DNA of 47,977 nt from Fidelibacterota bacterium (GCA_021734045.1 JAIPJR010000005.1:1-47977); one strand, 5' to 3'; shown: positions 17,348-24,956, counted from the first letter of the stretch. Program-made: numbers and translations. Notes: a model not told the origin generated them from the sequence alone.

Positions 17348-17515
17348 TTATCTCTCGTCAGTTTTGCTTCGCTCGGTATCTTCACACTTATTCTCGCCCG
17401 GAGAATAAAACCCTGTGCTTCAGGTGGGTGCTGTGATATTGAATCGCGGTAAAACCCATCCCACGATGACAAACCACAGGAAAACGGCACCAATAAAAAT
17501 AAGAACATCTAGCAT
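17348..17515 (-). CDS. tiny single-span membrane protein; possible selenoprotein by UGA read-through
   Basis: ATG 17515, preceded by GGGGAGAAAGCGGC, opens a frame of 31 residues: a membrane span (LDVLIFIGAVFLWFVIVGWV) and then LPRFNITAPT, ended by TGA at 17422-17420. If the UGA is read as selenocysteine, the frame continues for 23 codons with one Cys (CED) to TAA at 17350-17348, only 6 bases before the next gene. A perfect 8-bp hairpin begins within 10 to 11 bases after the UGA, as a bacterial SECIS would. I remember small single-span bacterial proteins with P-T-U near the C-terminus but cannot verify the match. Without recoding, the gene is 17420-17515. Its neighbours are rhodanese and DUF6132 genes of a sulfur-handling run. 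No selA, selB, selC or selD is in the window. Confidence 0.5.
17387..17409 (-). other. stem-loop just after an in-frame UGA (SECIS-like)
   Basis: On the minus strand TTATTCTC and GAGAATAA pair over 8 bases around the five-base loop CGGGC, and a U-G pair can add one more. The loop starts 19 bases after the UGA and has G at its second position; bacterial SECIS elements typically have loops 16-37 bases downstream with an early G. No U-run follows, so it is a poor rho-independent terminator. It could still be a plain mRNA hairpin. Confidence 0.5.
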
Positions 17516-17621
17516 GCCGCTTTCTCCCCGTGCGAAAGTTGTGCTTGAAAACTATTGAAAAGTATCCGGGAAGGGAAAGGGAATCCGGAAAGTGATGAAA
17601 TCTTCATTGAATGGTGAGAAT

Positions 17622-17828
17622 TTATCCGGTGGATTCAGCGTTTTTCTTCTCACGCTGTTTTCCCGGCCAGGCAAATAACAACCCCACAACAGCACCATAC
17701 AGTGTGGAAACCACCGGGTTCGAGGTAATTGCGCAGGTGCCGCTTTTGCATCCGATGAAAAAGTAGTACGCGAACCCCACTCCTGCTCCCAGCCCTACTC
17801 CAATCGCCAGTTTTAGCCAGGTTTTCAT
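17622..17828 (-). CDS. DUF6132 family small membrane protein
   Basis: The 68-residue protein has two predicted membrane helices (residues 5-25 and 42-58) with the connecting motif IGCKSGTCAITSNPVVSTLYGA, written here in part as GCKSGTCAITSNP. The two cysteines C27 and C32 sit at the membrane edge and are the family signature. Genes of this family often neighbour rhodanese genes, and here the ATG overlaps the rhodanese stop by 4 bases. A role in passing sulfur or redox equivalents across the membrane is plausible but not known. A stretch of 106 bases without a gene separates it from the tiny ORF at 17515; that stretch holds two copies of TTTTCAA and a polypurine tract but no clear terminator. 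Confidence 0.8.
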   Translation of the reverse strand: MKTWLKLAIGVGLGAGVGFAYYFFIGCKSGTCAITSNPVVSTLYGAVVGLLFAWPGKQREKKNAESTG

Positions 17829-18247
17829 TTCTTCACCTCTGATGTTTGGGGTTTTCCAAGCTGATTCCAGGCACGCATTCCACCCAGCATATTGATAGCA
17901 TTAAAGCCCTTTTCCCGCAATAAAACCGTGGCGACTTGCGAGCGATTACCGCTCCGACAATAAACGACAATTTCCTTATTCCTCACCGATTCCAGTTCCC
18001 GATATCGTTTACTCAATGCCTGTAGTGGTATCAGCCGGGCACCTTCCAGGTGACCCAGGGGACCATCCCACTCCGCCTGCGTGCGCACATCCAAGAGGAT
18101 CAAATCGGCCTCCAGGTCGAGTTTCTCGCGGAGTTCAGCAACAGAGATATTGGGGAACCCTGGTGAGGTATCATTCTGTACCAGTGCAAGCCCCACCAGG
18201 GCTGCACCAAACAAAACGATACTTGCGATTATGATTGATTTGCGCAT
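17825..18247 (-). CDS. exported or membrane-anchored single-domain rhodanese
   Basis: The 140-residue protein has an N-terminal hydrophobic segment (residues 4-23) and one rhodanese domain. The LLDVRTQAEWDGPLGHLEGA motif is represented by DVRTQAEW, and the active-site loop is YCRSGNRSQ with persulfide-forming Cys C97. Rhodaneses carry sulfane sulfur between donors and thiol acceptors. The signal segment places it on the outer face of the membrane. It is translationally coupled to the DUF6132 gene (ATGA overlap) and lies 7 bases after the OsmC gene. Together these suggest handling of external or periplasmic persulfide or polysulfide. Confidence 0.88.
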   Translation of the reverse strand: MRKSIIIASIVLFGAALVGLALVQNDTSPGFPNISVAELREKLDLEADLILLDVRTQAEWDGPLGHLEGARLIPLQALSKRYRELESVRNKEIVVYCRSGNRSQVATVLLREKGFNAINMLGGMRAWNQLGKPQTSEVKK

Positions 18248-18254
18248 GGCTATG

Positions 18255-18680
18255 TTATGCAGCTGTGTTGTGATTCTCGATGTGAACCGTGATTTTGGTG
18301 GTTTTTGAGAGCATGGCTGTCACTGAACAGTAGGTCGTCTCCGAAAGATGGACTGCCCGCTCCAATTTTTTCAACGGCAAATCCGGTCCGTAGAAATGAA
18401 ATGTCAAATCGATTTTGGTGTAGATTTTCGGATGCTCATTCGCCCGCTCCGACTCAATCTCGATTTGCATATCCTCGATCGGAACTTTCATTTTTTTTAA
18501 AATCGATGTCACATCCATGGCGGTACAGCCCCCCAACGCAAACAGAACCATTTCCATGGGTCGTGACCCGGCATTAGCGCCGCCAACCTGCTCCGGACCA
18601 TCCATGACAACCCAGTGCCCGGAATCTCCCTTCGCTAAAAATGTGGCAGCTTTCCCCACCTGCTGAATTTTTACAGCCAT
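18255..18680 (-). CDS. OsmC family thiol peroxidase-like protein (YhfA type)
   Basis: The 141-residue cytoplasmic protein shows the OsmC pattern: GGANAGSRPMEMVLFALGGC with C52 at the helix start, and a second conserved Cys C118 in LSETTYCSVTAML. In characterised OsmC/Ohr proteins this pair reduces organic hydroperoxides using lipoyl or thiol donors; other members act on sulfane sulfur. The sequence resembles the YhfA-like subgroup with a short N-terminus. It sits between DUF1858 and rhodanese genes, so a thiol or persulfide substrate is as likely as a peroxide. The start is ATG 18680. Confidence 0.87.
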   Translation of the reverse strand: MAVKIQQVGKAATFLAKGDSGHWVVMDGPEQVGGANAGSRPMEMVLFALGGCTAMDVTSILKKMKVPIEDMQIEIESERANEHPKIYTKIDLTFHFYGPDLPLKKLERAVHLSETTYCSVTAMLSKTTKITVHIENHNTAA

Positions 18681-18699
18681 TTTATTTCCAAACCTTTAC

Positions 18700-18924
18700 T
18701 CAGCGTAAATAATGATTGTCTTTTTCAGATTTTTTCAGCCGGTCATTCATTCGATCAACCAGGTCGCTGATATCTCTAATTCCCTTCTGGGCTGCCTGCT
18801 CCTCCAAAGTTCCCCAAACGGGTTCCCCGCAGGCCAGGCAAACGATTCCCTCATCTTTCAGGGGACCGATCAGTTCAGGGTGCGTTTGCACCAGATCTTC
18901 GATCAGCATTTCTTTCTGGATCAT
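18700..18924 (-). CDS. DUF1858 domain small protein
   Basis: The 74-residue protein is a single DUF1858 domain: an opening LIEDLVQTHPELIGPLKDEG and the motif IVCLACGEPVWGTLEEQAAQKG with C29 and C32. Such domains occur alone or attached to hybrid-cluster-like, NADH-dependent or rhodanese proteins, and the CxxC pair suggests binding of a metal or a sulfur adduct. It lies 17 bases after the flavoprotein gene and 19 before OsmC, in one transcript. No specific reaction is known to me. Confidence 0.82.
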   Translation of the reverse strand: MIQKEMLIEDLVQTHPELIGPLKDEGIVCLACGEPVWGTLEEQAAQKGIRDISDLVDRMNDRLKKSEKDNHYLR

Positions 18925-18941
18925 GCAAACCTGCTGTATGA

Positions 18942-20303
18942 TTATTTCACTTTTCCTGCTACACTACCCGCCACATTCACCGGGTCGTACACGGGTGAGT
19001 AGGGTGGCGCATACGCCAGATCCAGCATTGCCAGGTCATCCGCAGTCATGCCCGCGGAAATGGCTGTGGCCAACACATCAATCCGTTTGGCAACACCCGC
19101 TTTCCCCACCATCTGGGCCCCCAGGATTTTCTTCTCCCGCTTATCCAGAACCAGCTTGATTTTAATGGGTTCCGCACCGGGATAATACCCCGCACGATCA
19201 TTCTCGGAAATCACAACACTGGTCACATGGGGAAATTTCTCACTCTCCTCAACCATCTCTTCCGTAATTCCCGTGGAAGCCATGGTGTAATCGAAGACTT
19301 TCACAACATTGGTCCCCAGAATTCCCGGGAAAATGGTATGCCCGCCGGAAGCGTTGTCCCCCGCAATCCGTCCGGTTTTATTCGCCGATGGCGCTAGGGG
19401 CATCCACACACCTTCACCCAAAACACGATGCTCCAGTTCAGCACAATCACCCGCTGCCCAAATACGATCCACATTGGTTTTCAGGCGGTTATTCGTCCAA
19501 ATCGCACCGGATTTCCCCATCTTCAAACCAGCCTCTTTCGCCATTTCGGAATTGGGTTTCACACCAGTAGCCAAAATAACCATATCAACGATTAGGCCGG
19601 TGGTAGCACCTTCGATGTCCAGTTTCAAACCATTCTTCTGCTCTTTAATTGCCTTCAGTTTGGATTCCAGATATATACTGACACCGTGCTCTTTTAAATG
19701 AGCGGTCACCTCTTCCACCATATCCGGTGAATAATTGGGCATGATATGGGGCGCCATCTCGATGAGATGCACGTCCAGATTTTTCGCCCGTAAGGCCTCC
19801 GCCATTTCCAAACCGATATACCCGGCACCCACGATGGCAACCCGCTGGGGTCCGTTTTCTTCCATAAATTTAAAGATCTTCTGACCCTCACCCAGTGTCC
19901 GCAGGGTGAACACGCCGTCTGACAAGACTCCCGGTATATGGGGACGAATGGCCGAAGCACCGGTTGCAATAATCAAATGGTCAAAGCTCACATCCTCCAG
20001 TTCACCCTTCTTCAGGTCATGAACTGTCACATGGCGTTGGGCGGCTTCAATGGCCACAACTTCATGATGCGTGCGTACATCTATCCCACGCTTTTCTTTC
20101 GCAATCTTAGGCGTTAATATCTGCAAATCTTTGTCTGAACCTACAATACCACCCAGCCAGTAGGGCATCCCGCAGGCAGCATAGCTAATGTGTGCATCAC
20201 GCTCATAGACGATAACTTCGGCATCCTTGTCATTCCGCTTGATTCGACTTGCAGCGCTCATGCCGGCTGCATCACCACCAATAATAATGTATCGCGTACT
20301 CAT
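18942..20303 (-). CDS. CoA-disulfide reductase / NADH oxidase-type flavoprotein
   Basis: The 453-residue protein is a single-cysteine member of the pyridine nucleotide-disulfide oxidoreductases. It has an FAD-binding loop IIGGDAAGMSAASR at the N-terminus, active-site C44 in SYAACGMPYWLGG, an NAD(P)-binding GAGYIGLEMAEAL near residue 160 and the FAD motif RIWAAGDCAE near residue 280. C44 matches the cysteine that forms a mixed disulfide with CoA in CoA-disulfide reductases and a sulfenate in NADH oxidases. The relatives that reduce polysulfide or CoA persulfide carry a C-terminal rhodanese domain. Here no such domain is attached, but rhodanese, OsmC and DUF1858 are encoded just downstream as separate genes. 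I infer an NAD(P)H-dependent persulfide, polysulfide or CoA-disulfide reductase. Confidence 0.87.
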   Translation of the reverse strand: MSTRYIIIGGDAAGMSAASRIKRNDKDAEVIVYERDAHISYAACGMPYWLGGIVGSDKDLQILTPKIAKEKRGIDVRTHHEVVAIEAAQRHVTVHDLKKGELEDVSFDHLIIATGASAIRPHIPGVLSDGVFTLRTLGEGQKIFKFMEENGPQRVAIVGAGYIGLEMAEALRAKNLDVHLIEMAPHIMPNYSPDMVEEVTAHLKEHGVSIYLESKLKAIKEQKNGLKLDIEGATTGLIVDMVILATGVKPNSEMAKEAGLKMGKSGAIWTNNRLKTNVDRIWAAGDCAELEHRVLGEGVWMPLAPSANKTGRIAGDNASGGHTIFPGILGTNVVKVFDYTMASTGITEEMVEESEKFPHVTSVVISENDRAGYYPGAEPIKIKLVLDKREKKILGAQMVGKAGVAKRIDVLATAISAGMTADDLAMLDLAYAPPYSPVYDPVNVAGSVAGKVK

Positions 20304-20452
20304 AAATTCATTCCGTTCCTTCCGGCGGGTGGACCATTGGTATCAATTCTCTCCCGTGCTGGCGAAAAAGCCAATAGCCTGTAAAATCCACAGCGTATTG
20401 GTAATCATCCCGACGGAGATGGGGTCTACGCCCCATACTCAATAAATAAGCG

Positions 20453-20476
20453 CAAGGGGCCCCACCGAGCCCCTTG
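20453..20476 (-). terminator. probable terminator or attenuator after groES
   Basis: CAAGGGGC and GCCCCTTG form a perfect 8-bp stem around an 8-base loop, 18 bases after the groES stop. On the minus strand it is followed by CGCTTATTTATT, only moderately U-rich. A second hairpin, ATGGGG-N6-CCCCAT, lies at 20419-20436. Together they could stop or reduce transcription into the flavoprotein gene. Confidence 0.5.
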
Positions 20477-20494
20477 ACACTTGTGATTAGTTGA

Positions 20495-20764
20495 CTAAGC
20501 AAGTTTTGCGAGAATATCACTCCGTGACAGGATTAAGTAATCTTTCCCATCATACTGTAATTCGTCGCCCGCATATTTGCCGTAAAGAACTTCGTCATTT
20601 ACTTTCAAAAGCCCTTGTAACTCTTCATCATTTCCCACAGCAACGACCTTACCGCGACGCGGTTTTTCCTTTGCTGTGTCCGGAATGATAATCCCCGAGG
20701 CGGTTTTTTCCTCTTCAGCGGCTGGTTCAACTAATACACGGTCATCCAAAGGTTGGATTTTCAT
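20495..20764 (-). CDS. groES: co-chaperonin GroES
   Basis: This 89-residue protein is a normal-length GroES/Hsp10: it begins [14 protein letters not shown], has [18 protein letters not shown] (the start of the mobile loop that contacts GroEL) and the roof-domain and C-terminal [13 protein letters not shown] segment. It caps the GroEL folding chamber. groEL normally follows groES directly, but here the next gene is a flavoprotein after a hairpin. It lies 9 bases after a glutaredoxin gene within the sigma/anti-sigma transcript. The ATG at 20764 follows a strong AGGAGGAGTGA ribosome site. Either groEL is elsewhere or this is an extra groES copy under stress control. Confidence 0.95.
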   Translation of the reverse strand: MKIQPLDDRVLVEPAAEEEKTASGIIIPDTAKEKPRRGKVVAVGNDEELQGLLKVNDEVLYGKYAGDELQYDGKDYLILSRSDILAKLA

Positions 20765-20773
20765 TCACTCCTC

Positions 20774-21019
20774 CTATATGCTTAATAATCGTTCAATTTT
20801 AGCCCGGTCAAATCCGACCACAGGCCGATTGTTTATCCACAGTTGCGGCACGCCCTGTTGACCGGTTTTACGGACCATGTCCTGGGCAGCCTTCTGATTT
20901 CTACTCACATCCACTTCTTTAAATTTTACCTGCTTCTCCCGTAAATACCGCTTGGCCGAGTTACAATGTGTACAGGTAGGTGTTGTAAATACAATGACTT
21001 TTGGTTGGCTTTTCTGCAT
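20774..21019 (-). CDS. glutaredoxin-like protein (CTHC active site)
   Basis: The 81-residue protein has a glutaredoxin/NrdH-like thioredoxin fold: VIVFTTPTCTHCNSAKRYL with C16 and C19, then a cis-proline segment QGVPQLWINNRPVVGFDRAKI. The lysine-rich tail and TCTHC motif resemble the Uxx-star/NrdH branch, which takes electrons from thioredoxin reductase or glutathione. The start is ATG 21019 with GAGGA 8 bases upstream; a TTG six bases earlier is less likely. It is encoded immediately downstream of the sigma and anti-sigma genes, so it is probably part of an ECF-controlled disulfide-stress response. Confidence 0.88.
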   Translation of the reverse strand: MQKSQPKVIVFTTPTCTHCNSAKRYLREKQVKFKEVDVSRNQKAAQDMVRKTGQQGVPQLWINNRPVVGFDRAKIERLLSI

Positions 21020-21037
21020 TTCCAAATCCTCTTCGCA

Positions 21038-21289
21038 TCATGAGTCAGGTTTATCCAATCGCAAGACTTTGAAGAGTCGCTCGGAAATTTCTTCCGGTAC
21101 AGCTTTATCACACTCCGTCTGATGGTACAGCTTCACCGAGCGTTTCATGGTGTCGTAATAAATCCGACAGTCAGGGCATTCATCCATCAACTTACCGACT
21201 TCCTCACACAGCGGTGATTCCAGATCAGCTCCGAACTCGGAACAAATCTTCGCCTGCAAATTAATGTCTCTTTTTCGCTCTTTGGCCAT
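21038..21289 (-). CDS. Cys-rich anti-sigma factor-like protein
   Basis: The 83-residue protein is basic at the N-terminus and carries five cysteines, with a C28-x9-C38-x2-C41 cluster in CEEVGKLMDECPDCR. Zinc anti-sigma factors such as RsrA bind zinc through H-x3-C-x2-C; here the CPDC pair is kept but the usual His is replaced by Leu. It follows the ECF sigma gene by 3 bases and precedes a glutaredoxin gene. It is soluble, without a membrane helix, as expected for a redox-sensing anti-sigma that releases its sigma when its cysteines are oxidised. That mechanism is inferred from the family and context. Confidence 0.7.
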   Translation of the reverse strand: MAKERKRDINLQAKICSEFGADLESPLCEEVGKLMDECPDCRIYYDTMKRSVKLYHQTECDKAVPEEISERLFKVLRLDKPDS

Positions 21290-21292
21290 TTT

Positions 21293-21877
21293 TTATACCA
21301 ACCAGCCCTTGCGTTTAAAATAAGCGTTCAAGCGGTCTCGCAGAAATAAGCGTGCCCGCATGAGTCGTACCTTAACATTGCTCACAGTCAAGTCCAGCAT
21401 TTTTGCCGTCTCCTCCGTTGAAAGCCCTTCCAGGTCTCGCAGGACGAATACCGAACGGTATTTCTCAGGCAAATCATCCAACGTGGCATCCAGCGCAGTC
21501 CGGAATTCCTCGTCAGAGATTTTCGTCTCAATATGGACCGGCCAATCGGAAATCGAGAGCCCCTGCAGATTTTCAAAATCCGGTTCCTGAATCGAGTATG
21601 CCACCTTCATTTTGGACTGTTCGCGTAATTTCCCCAAAGCAATATTCACTGCAATCCGGTACACCCAAGTATAAAAGCTGGATTTTTCTTTGAATGTATC
21701 CAGCTTTCTAAAAGCTGTGATGAATGTCTCCTGGAGTAAATCTTCCGCATCCTCCCGGTTCCGCAACATGCGTAATCCCAGGTTAAAAATGCGCCCGGAG
21801 TACATGTTCACCAGCTGCGTCTGCGCCCGGCTGTCACCAGCACGTGCAGATTGAATCAGTTCGGGCGACTCTTCCAT
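21293..21877 (-). CDS. ECF-type RNA polymerase sigma factor
   Basis: The 194-residue protein has sigma region 2 at residues 10-75 (NLGLRMLRNREDAEDLLQETF, quoted as NREDAEDLLQETF, with FYTWVYRIAVNIAL) and region 4 at about 130-180 (LPEKYRSVFVLRDLEGLSTEETAKMLD, quoted as LRDLEGLSTEETA, and VKVRLMRAR). It would direct polymerase to stress promoters. I start it at ATG 21877 rather than a TTG two codons earlier, because AGTAGGGCG lies closer. The neighbouring anti-sigma, glutaredoxin and GroES genes suggest control of a thiol/protein-damage response. The gap to the DUF4920 gene upstream is 62 bases and probably holds the promoter. Confidence 0.9.
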   Translation of the reverse strand: MEESPELIQSARAGDSRAQTQLVNMYSGRIFNLGLRMLRNREDAEDLLQETFITAFRKLDTFKEKSSFYTWVYRIAVNIALGKLREQSKMKVAYSIQEPDFENLQGLSISDWPVHIETKISDEEFRTALDATLDDLPEKYRSVFVLRDLEGLSTEETAKMLDLTVSNVKVRLMRARLFLRDRLNAYFKRKGWLV

Positions 21878-21945
21878 TGTCAAATCGCCCTACTTGGATG
21901 GGGTTGCAGGTTTCAGGTTACACGCTTCCATAAACACGGACAGAC

Positions 21946-22443
21946 TTAGAGCAGCACCATTCCGGATGCAATAAAGTTGTAATTCACCCGCTCGGCACCA
22001 CCGGCACAGCATCCACCACCACTGGCGGCAAAAACCGCGTCTTTGGCTTTCTGCTCTTCAGAACATTCCTTACCGGCAGCCATATCCGCGCACTTGATTT
22101 CACCACTATTGGCCAGAAACACACCTTCTACTTCCACCGTCTGTCCCACACAGTCTTTTGGTGCGCGAAAAGCGTCATCCTTAAAACGAATGGTGATGAC
22201 CCGATTACCATCTACCATCTCAATCTTACAGCCTTCATCCTGACACACACTGGCGACCATACCACGCATGCGCAGGGTCTTGCCCTTCAATGCATCCGCC
22301 TGACTCAGCACCTCTTGCACCTGAACGGTTTTATCCAGGGTCACGCCATTGCCAAAAACTCGTCCGGTAACTGCATCATCGCTCTGCGAGCACCCCATTA
22401 ATACAAAAGCGCTGAACAGGGCTAACACAATTATTTTCTTCAT
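21946..22443 (-). CDS. DUF4920 lipoprotein with Cys-rich tail
   Basis: The 165-residue lipoprotein begins MKKIIVLALFSAFVLMGC, with lipobox C18. The mature domain is a small beta-barrel of the DUF4920 type: GRVFGNGVTLDKTVQVQEVL, LRMRGMVASVCQDEGCKIEM, ITIRFKDDAFRAPKDCVGQTVEVEGVF. It has a Cys-rich C-terminus with KCADMAAGKECSEEQ and GGGCCAGG. The many cysteines could bind metal or form disulfides. The start at ATG 22443 has a GAAGGAGGTAAG ribosome site; the longer frame to 22530 lies within the PepSY gene. It follows the PepSY-type gene by 10 bases. The function of the domain is unknown. Confidence 0.78.
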   Translation of the reverse strand: MKKIIVLALFSAFVLMGCSQSDDAVTGRVFGNGVTLDKTVQVQEVLSQADALKGKTLRMRGMVASVCQDEGCKIEMVDGNRVITIRFKDDAFRAPKDCVGQTVEVEGVFLANSGEIKCADMAAGKECSEEQKAKDAVFAASGGGCCAGGAERVNYNFIASGMVLL

Positions 22444-22453
22444 CTTACCTCCT

Positions 22454-22909
22454 TCAAAACCTGTGGTTTTTTCGAATCTTCCAATACATATAAAATCCGG
22501 TAAATGCCAGTGACATAAATGCCACAGCAATCAAATCATAATACCAACGCCCCCATGATCCCCAAAAATCACCTGTGTGCAGGTCCAGAATCACCCATTT
22601 TAACGGGACGGACGTCTCACGCGGTAAAATATCATCCAGCTGTTGCCGCTCCCGGGTCTCGTTCAGTCGTTCCTGATATTCATCAGGTAGAATGTTGGTA
22701 CTGAGTCGGCTATTCTGAATAACCCGCAAATCATCCTGATGGGTTAACAAAATTCCGGTCAACGCAATCACAACCATCATAAACGCGGTGATAAGGCTAA
22801 TAAATTTAAAGTAGCCAAATGAAAAGCGATGAAACTTCCGCCAGGTGCGCATACCCTTTGTTCCACTGCCACGACTATTTGCACGTCTGGTGTCCACCGC
22901 TGCTGTCAT
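22454..22909 (-). CDS. PepSY-associated transmembrane domain protein
   Basis: The 151-residue protein has a basic N-terminus, one helix around residues 36-56 ([19 protein letters not shown]), a periplasmic segment of about 65 residues, and a second helix around 124-144 ([18 protein letters not shown]). The [28 protein letters not shown] and [13 protein letters not shown] features recall PepSY-TM family proteins, which are linked to iron or flavin redox at the membrane. It is small for the family. The ATG overlaps the RF1 stop by 4 bases, and the DUF4920 lipoprotein follows by 10, so the two envelope genes appear added to the end of a translation operon. Confidence 0.7.
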   Translation of the reverse strand: MTAAVDTRRANSRGSGTKGMRTWRKFHRFSFGYFKFISLITAFMMVVIALTGILLTHQDDLRVIQNSRLSTNILPDEYQERLNETRERQQLDDILPRETSVPLKWVILDLHTGDFWGSWGRWYYDLIAVAFMSLAFTGFYMYWKIRKNHRF

Positions 22910-23970
22910 AATTCCGCCAGTTGATCCGCCATGTCAGCAGTAATTAAGGATTCGATTAATTCTGTTAAATCACCATTGATGATTTCCTCCAACCGATAGA
23001 GCGTCAGATTAATACGATGATCTGTAACCCGCCCCTGGGGGAAATTATAGGTACGGATTTTCGCGCTGCGATCGCCTGTGGAAACCAGAGACTTTCGCAT
23101 ATCCGCGCGCTGACTGGCCAATTTCTCCTGCTCTTGCTGTAACAATCTCGCCCGCAAGACCCGCAGGGCTTTTTCTTTATTTTTATGCTGGGATTTTTCA
23201 TCCTGGCAGGTGACTACCAGATTGGTAGGCAAATGGGTAATGCGTATGGCGGATTCGGTTTTATTCACATGCTGACCACCGGCTCCGCTGGCACGGTAGG
23301 TGTCAATCCGTAATTCTGCGGGATCGATTTCCACATCCACCTCTTCCGCCTCCGGGAGAATGGCCACTGTTGCCGCCGAGGTGTGAATGCGACCACTTGA
23401 TTCAGTCGCGGGAATACGCTGCACCCGGTGAACACCGGACTCGTACTTCAAACGGCCAAAGACACCTTCGCCGGACACCTGGAAGGAGACCTCTTTAACA
23501 CCACCGCCACCCAGTTCATGCAATCCTAAATATTCGACTCTCCAACCGGATGCTTCCGCATACCGCTGATACATCCTGAGCAAATCCCCTGCGAACAATG
23601 CAGCCTCTTCCCCGCCGGTGCCGGCCCGGATTTCCACAATGGCATTTTTCCGGTCTGCAGGGTCTTTCGGAATCAGCATCATCTTGAGCTTATTCTCTAT
23701 CTGTTCCTGCTGTTCCAACAGACTGTCCAACTCGCCACGCACGATGTCCTTTAGTTCATCATCAGAGCCAGTTAGAATCTCTTCATCATCACGGATTTGT
23801 TCCATCAACTGGGCATAGGATTCGAATGTTGCCAGGATGGGCTGTAACTCCCGATGTTCCCGGGCCAGATCAGCATAACGACGCGAATCGGCAATAACCT
23901 CGGGATCCGACAGCTGCTTTTCCAAGGCTTCGAATTTTTCCTGAAGGATGGGATGTTTATCCAGCAGCAT
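22906..23970 (-). CDS. prfA: peptide chain release factor 1
   Basis: The 354-residue protein ends translation at UAA and UAG codons. It has the GGQ tripeptide at residues 231-233 ([12 protein letters not shown]) for peptide hydrolysis and the PAT codon-recognition motif at 187-189 ([18 protein letters not shown]) that marks RF1, not RF2. Length is normal. The gene overlaps the DUF1385 stop by one base (TGATG) and is followed by an overlapping PepSY gene. In many bacteria prmC, whose product methylates the GGQ glutamine, follows prfA; here it does not. Confidence 0.97.
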   Translation of the reverse strand: MLLDKHPILQEKFEALEKQLSDPEVIADSRRYADLAREHRELQPILATFESYAQLMEQIRDDEEILTGSDDELKDIVRGELDSLLEQQEQIENKLKMMLIPKDPADRKNAIVEIRAGTGGEEAALFAGDLLRMYQRYAEASGWRVEYLGLHELGGGGVKEVSFQVSGEGVFGRLKYESGVHRVQRIPATESSGRIHTSAATVAILPEAEEVDVEIDPAELRIDTYRASGAGGQHVNKTESAIRITHLPTNLVVTCQDEKSQHKNKEKALRVLRARLLQQEQEKLASQRADMRKSLVSTGDRSAKIRTYNFPQGRVTDHRINLTLYRLEEIINGDLTELIESLITADMADQLAEL

Positions 23971-24956
23971 CAGCCAATCGCCTCCGCTACATATTCTCGA
24001 CCTTCATACTTTTCCAGATCATCCCCGAATGCGCTTTCCAGGGATTTCAATGCCACCTCAAGCTGCTCATCATCCGGTTCGGATGTTGTAATATTCTGCA
24101 ACCAGAGTCCCGGCGCTGCCAGAGCCCGGACCCAGATCCATTCGCGGTGACGGGCTGTAAATTTGAGTACTTCATAAGAAAGGCCGGCTACCAGTGGAAT
24201 CAGGGGTAGATGAACAAGTAGCCGCAGTTTTAATGACATTTCACCATCCACAAGCCATAACAGGATGGTATCAATGACAGCAAAAATCAGAATAGCCGAT
24301 AATAGCACAATAAAAAGGAAACTGGTCCCGCATCGGGGATGCTGGGTGGGGAATGAGCGGGCCTCTTCAGTGGTTAATCGTTTCCCGGCTTCAAATGCAT
24401 AAACCGTTTTATGCTCAGCACCGTGATACTGAAAGAGTCGCTTTACATCCTTCATCAGCGAAATTGCCCAGAGATAAACGAGAAAAAAGGCGATTCGTAT
24501 AGCACCGGAGCTCAGGTTAAACAGTAAAGCCGTTTTCTCCACATTCATGACTTTTGTCGTAAGAAATAGGGGCAGGACAAAAAACAGCCCGATGCCCAGC
24601 ACCAGCGCGAATGCGGTACCCAGCCCGGACTGAATCTTTTCCTTCAGCGATTTTTCCTGACTGCTATCCTCATCAAATGCAATGTCAGCGGATTGATTCA
24701 GGGTATTAATCCCGATTTTCATAGACTCAAAAAGAGCGATTCCGCCGCGAATTACCGGCCATTTCATCCAGGCATGGCGTTCAGTAATGGAAATAAAAGG
24801 TGTTCGTCGCGTAATGATCTCATTCCGTGGATTACGCACGGCAATAGCATACGCACCGGGAACGCGCATCATCACACCTTCAATAATCGCCTGGCCGCCA
24901 ACAAGTATAGATTGTTGGGTAGCCAGAAAACTCAGCCAGATACCGTTTGGTTTCAC
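23970..24956 (-). CDS. DUF1385 family membrane protein
   Basis: The roughly 328-residue protein carries the N-terminal family signature [19 protein letters not shown], quoted as [12 protein letters not shown], and the central [29 protein letters not shown] motif group with conserved His, Glu and Cys that suggest a metal site. Several membrane helices lie at about residues 110-135, 150-175, 210-240 and 245-270. The chemical role is unknown. The family frequently sits between rpmE and prfA, as it does here. The start is uncertain: GTG 24956 or TTG 24959, without a clear ribosome site. The gene ends inside the TGATG overlap with prfA. Confidence 0.88.
   Translation of the reverse strand: MKPNGIWLSFLATQQSILVGGQAIIEGVMMRVPGAYAIAVRNPRNEIITRRTPFISITERHAWMKWPVIRGGIALFESMKIGINTLNQSADIAFDEDSSQEKSLKEKIQSGLGTAFALVLGIGLFFVLPLFLTTKVMNVEKTALLFNLSSGAIRIAFFLVYLWAISLMKDVKRLFQYHGAEHKTVYAFEAGKRLTTEEARSFPTQHPRCGTSFLFIVLLSAILIFAVIDTILLWLVDGEMSLKLRLLVHLPLIPLVAGLSYEVLKFTARHREWIWVRALAAPGLWLQNITTSEPDDEQLEVALKSLESAFGDDLEKYEGREYVAEAIG

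Noticed and set aside
17560-17600. G-tract and polypurine stretch (GGGAAGGGAAAGGGAA) as a quadruplex
   Set aside because: Only three G-tracts of three lie close together; the signal is too weak for a four-tract structure.
20308-20520. 70-residue minus-strand frame between groES and the flavoprotein
   Set aside because: It overlaps the groES 3' end and runs through the two hairpins; composition is not protein-like.
21890-21915. ECF-type promoter TGAAAC-N16-GTAG just before the sigma gene
   Set aside because: The match to sigma-W-like sites is good, but the start of transcription would lie about 6 bases before the ATG, leaving no room for the ribosome site. Kept only as a possibility.
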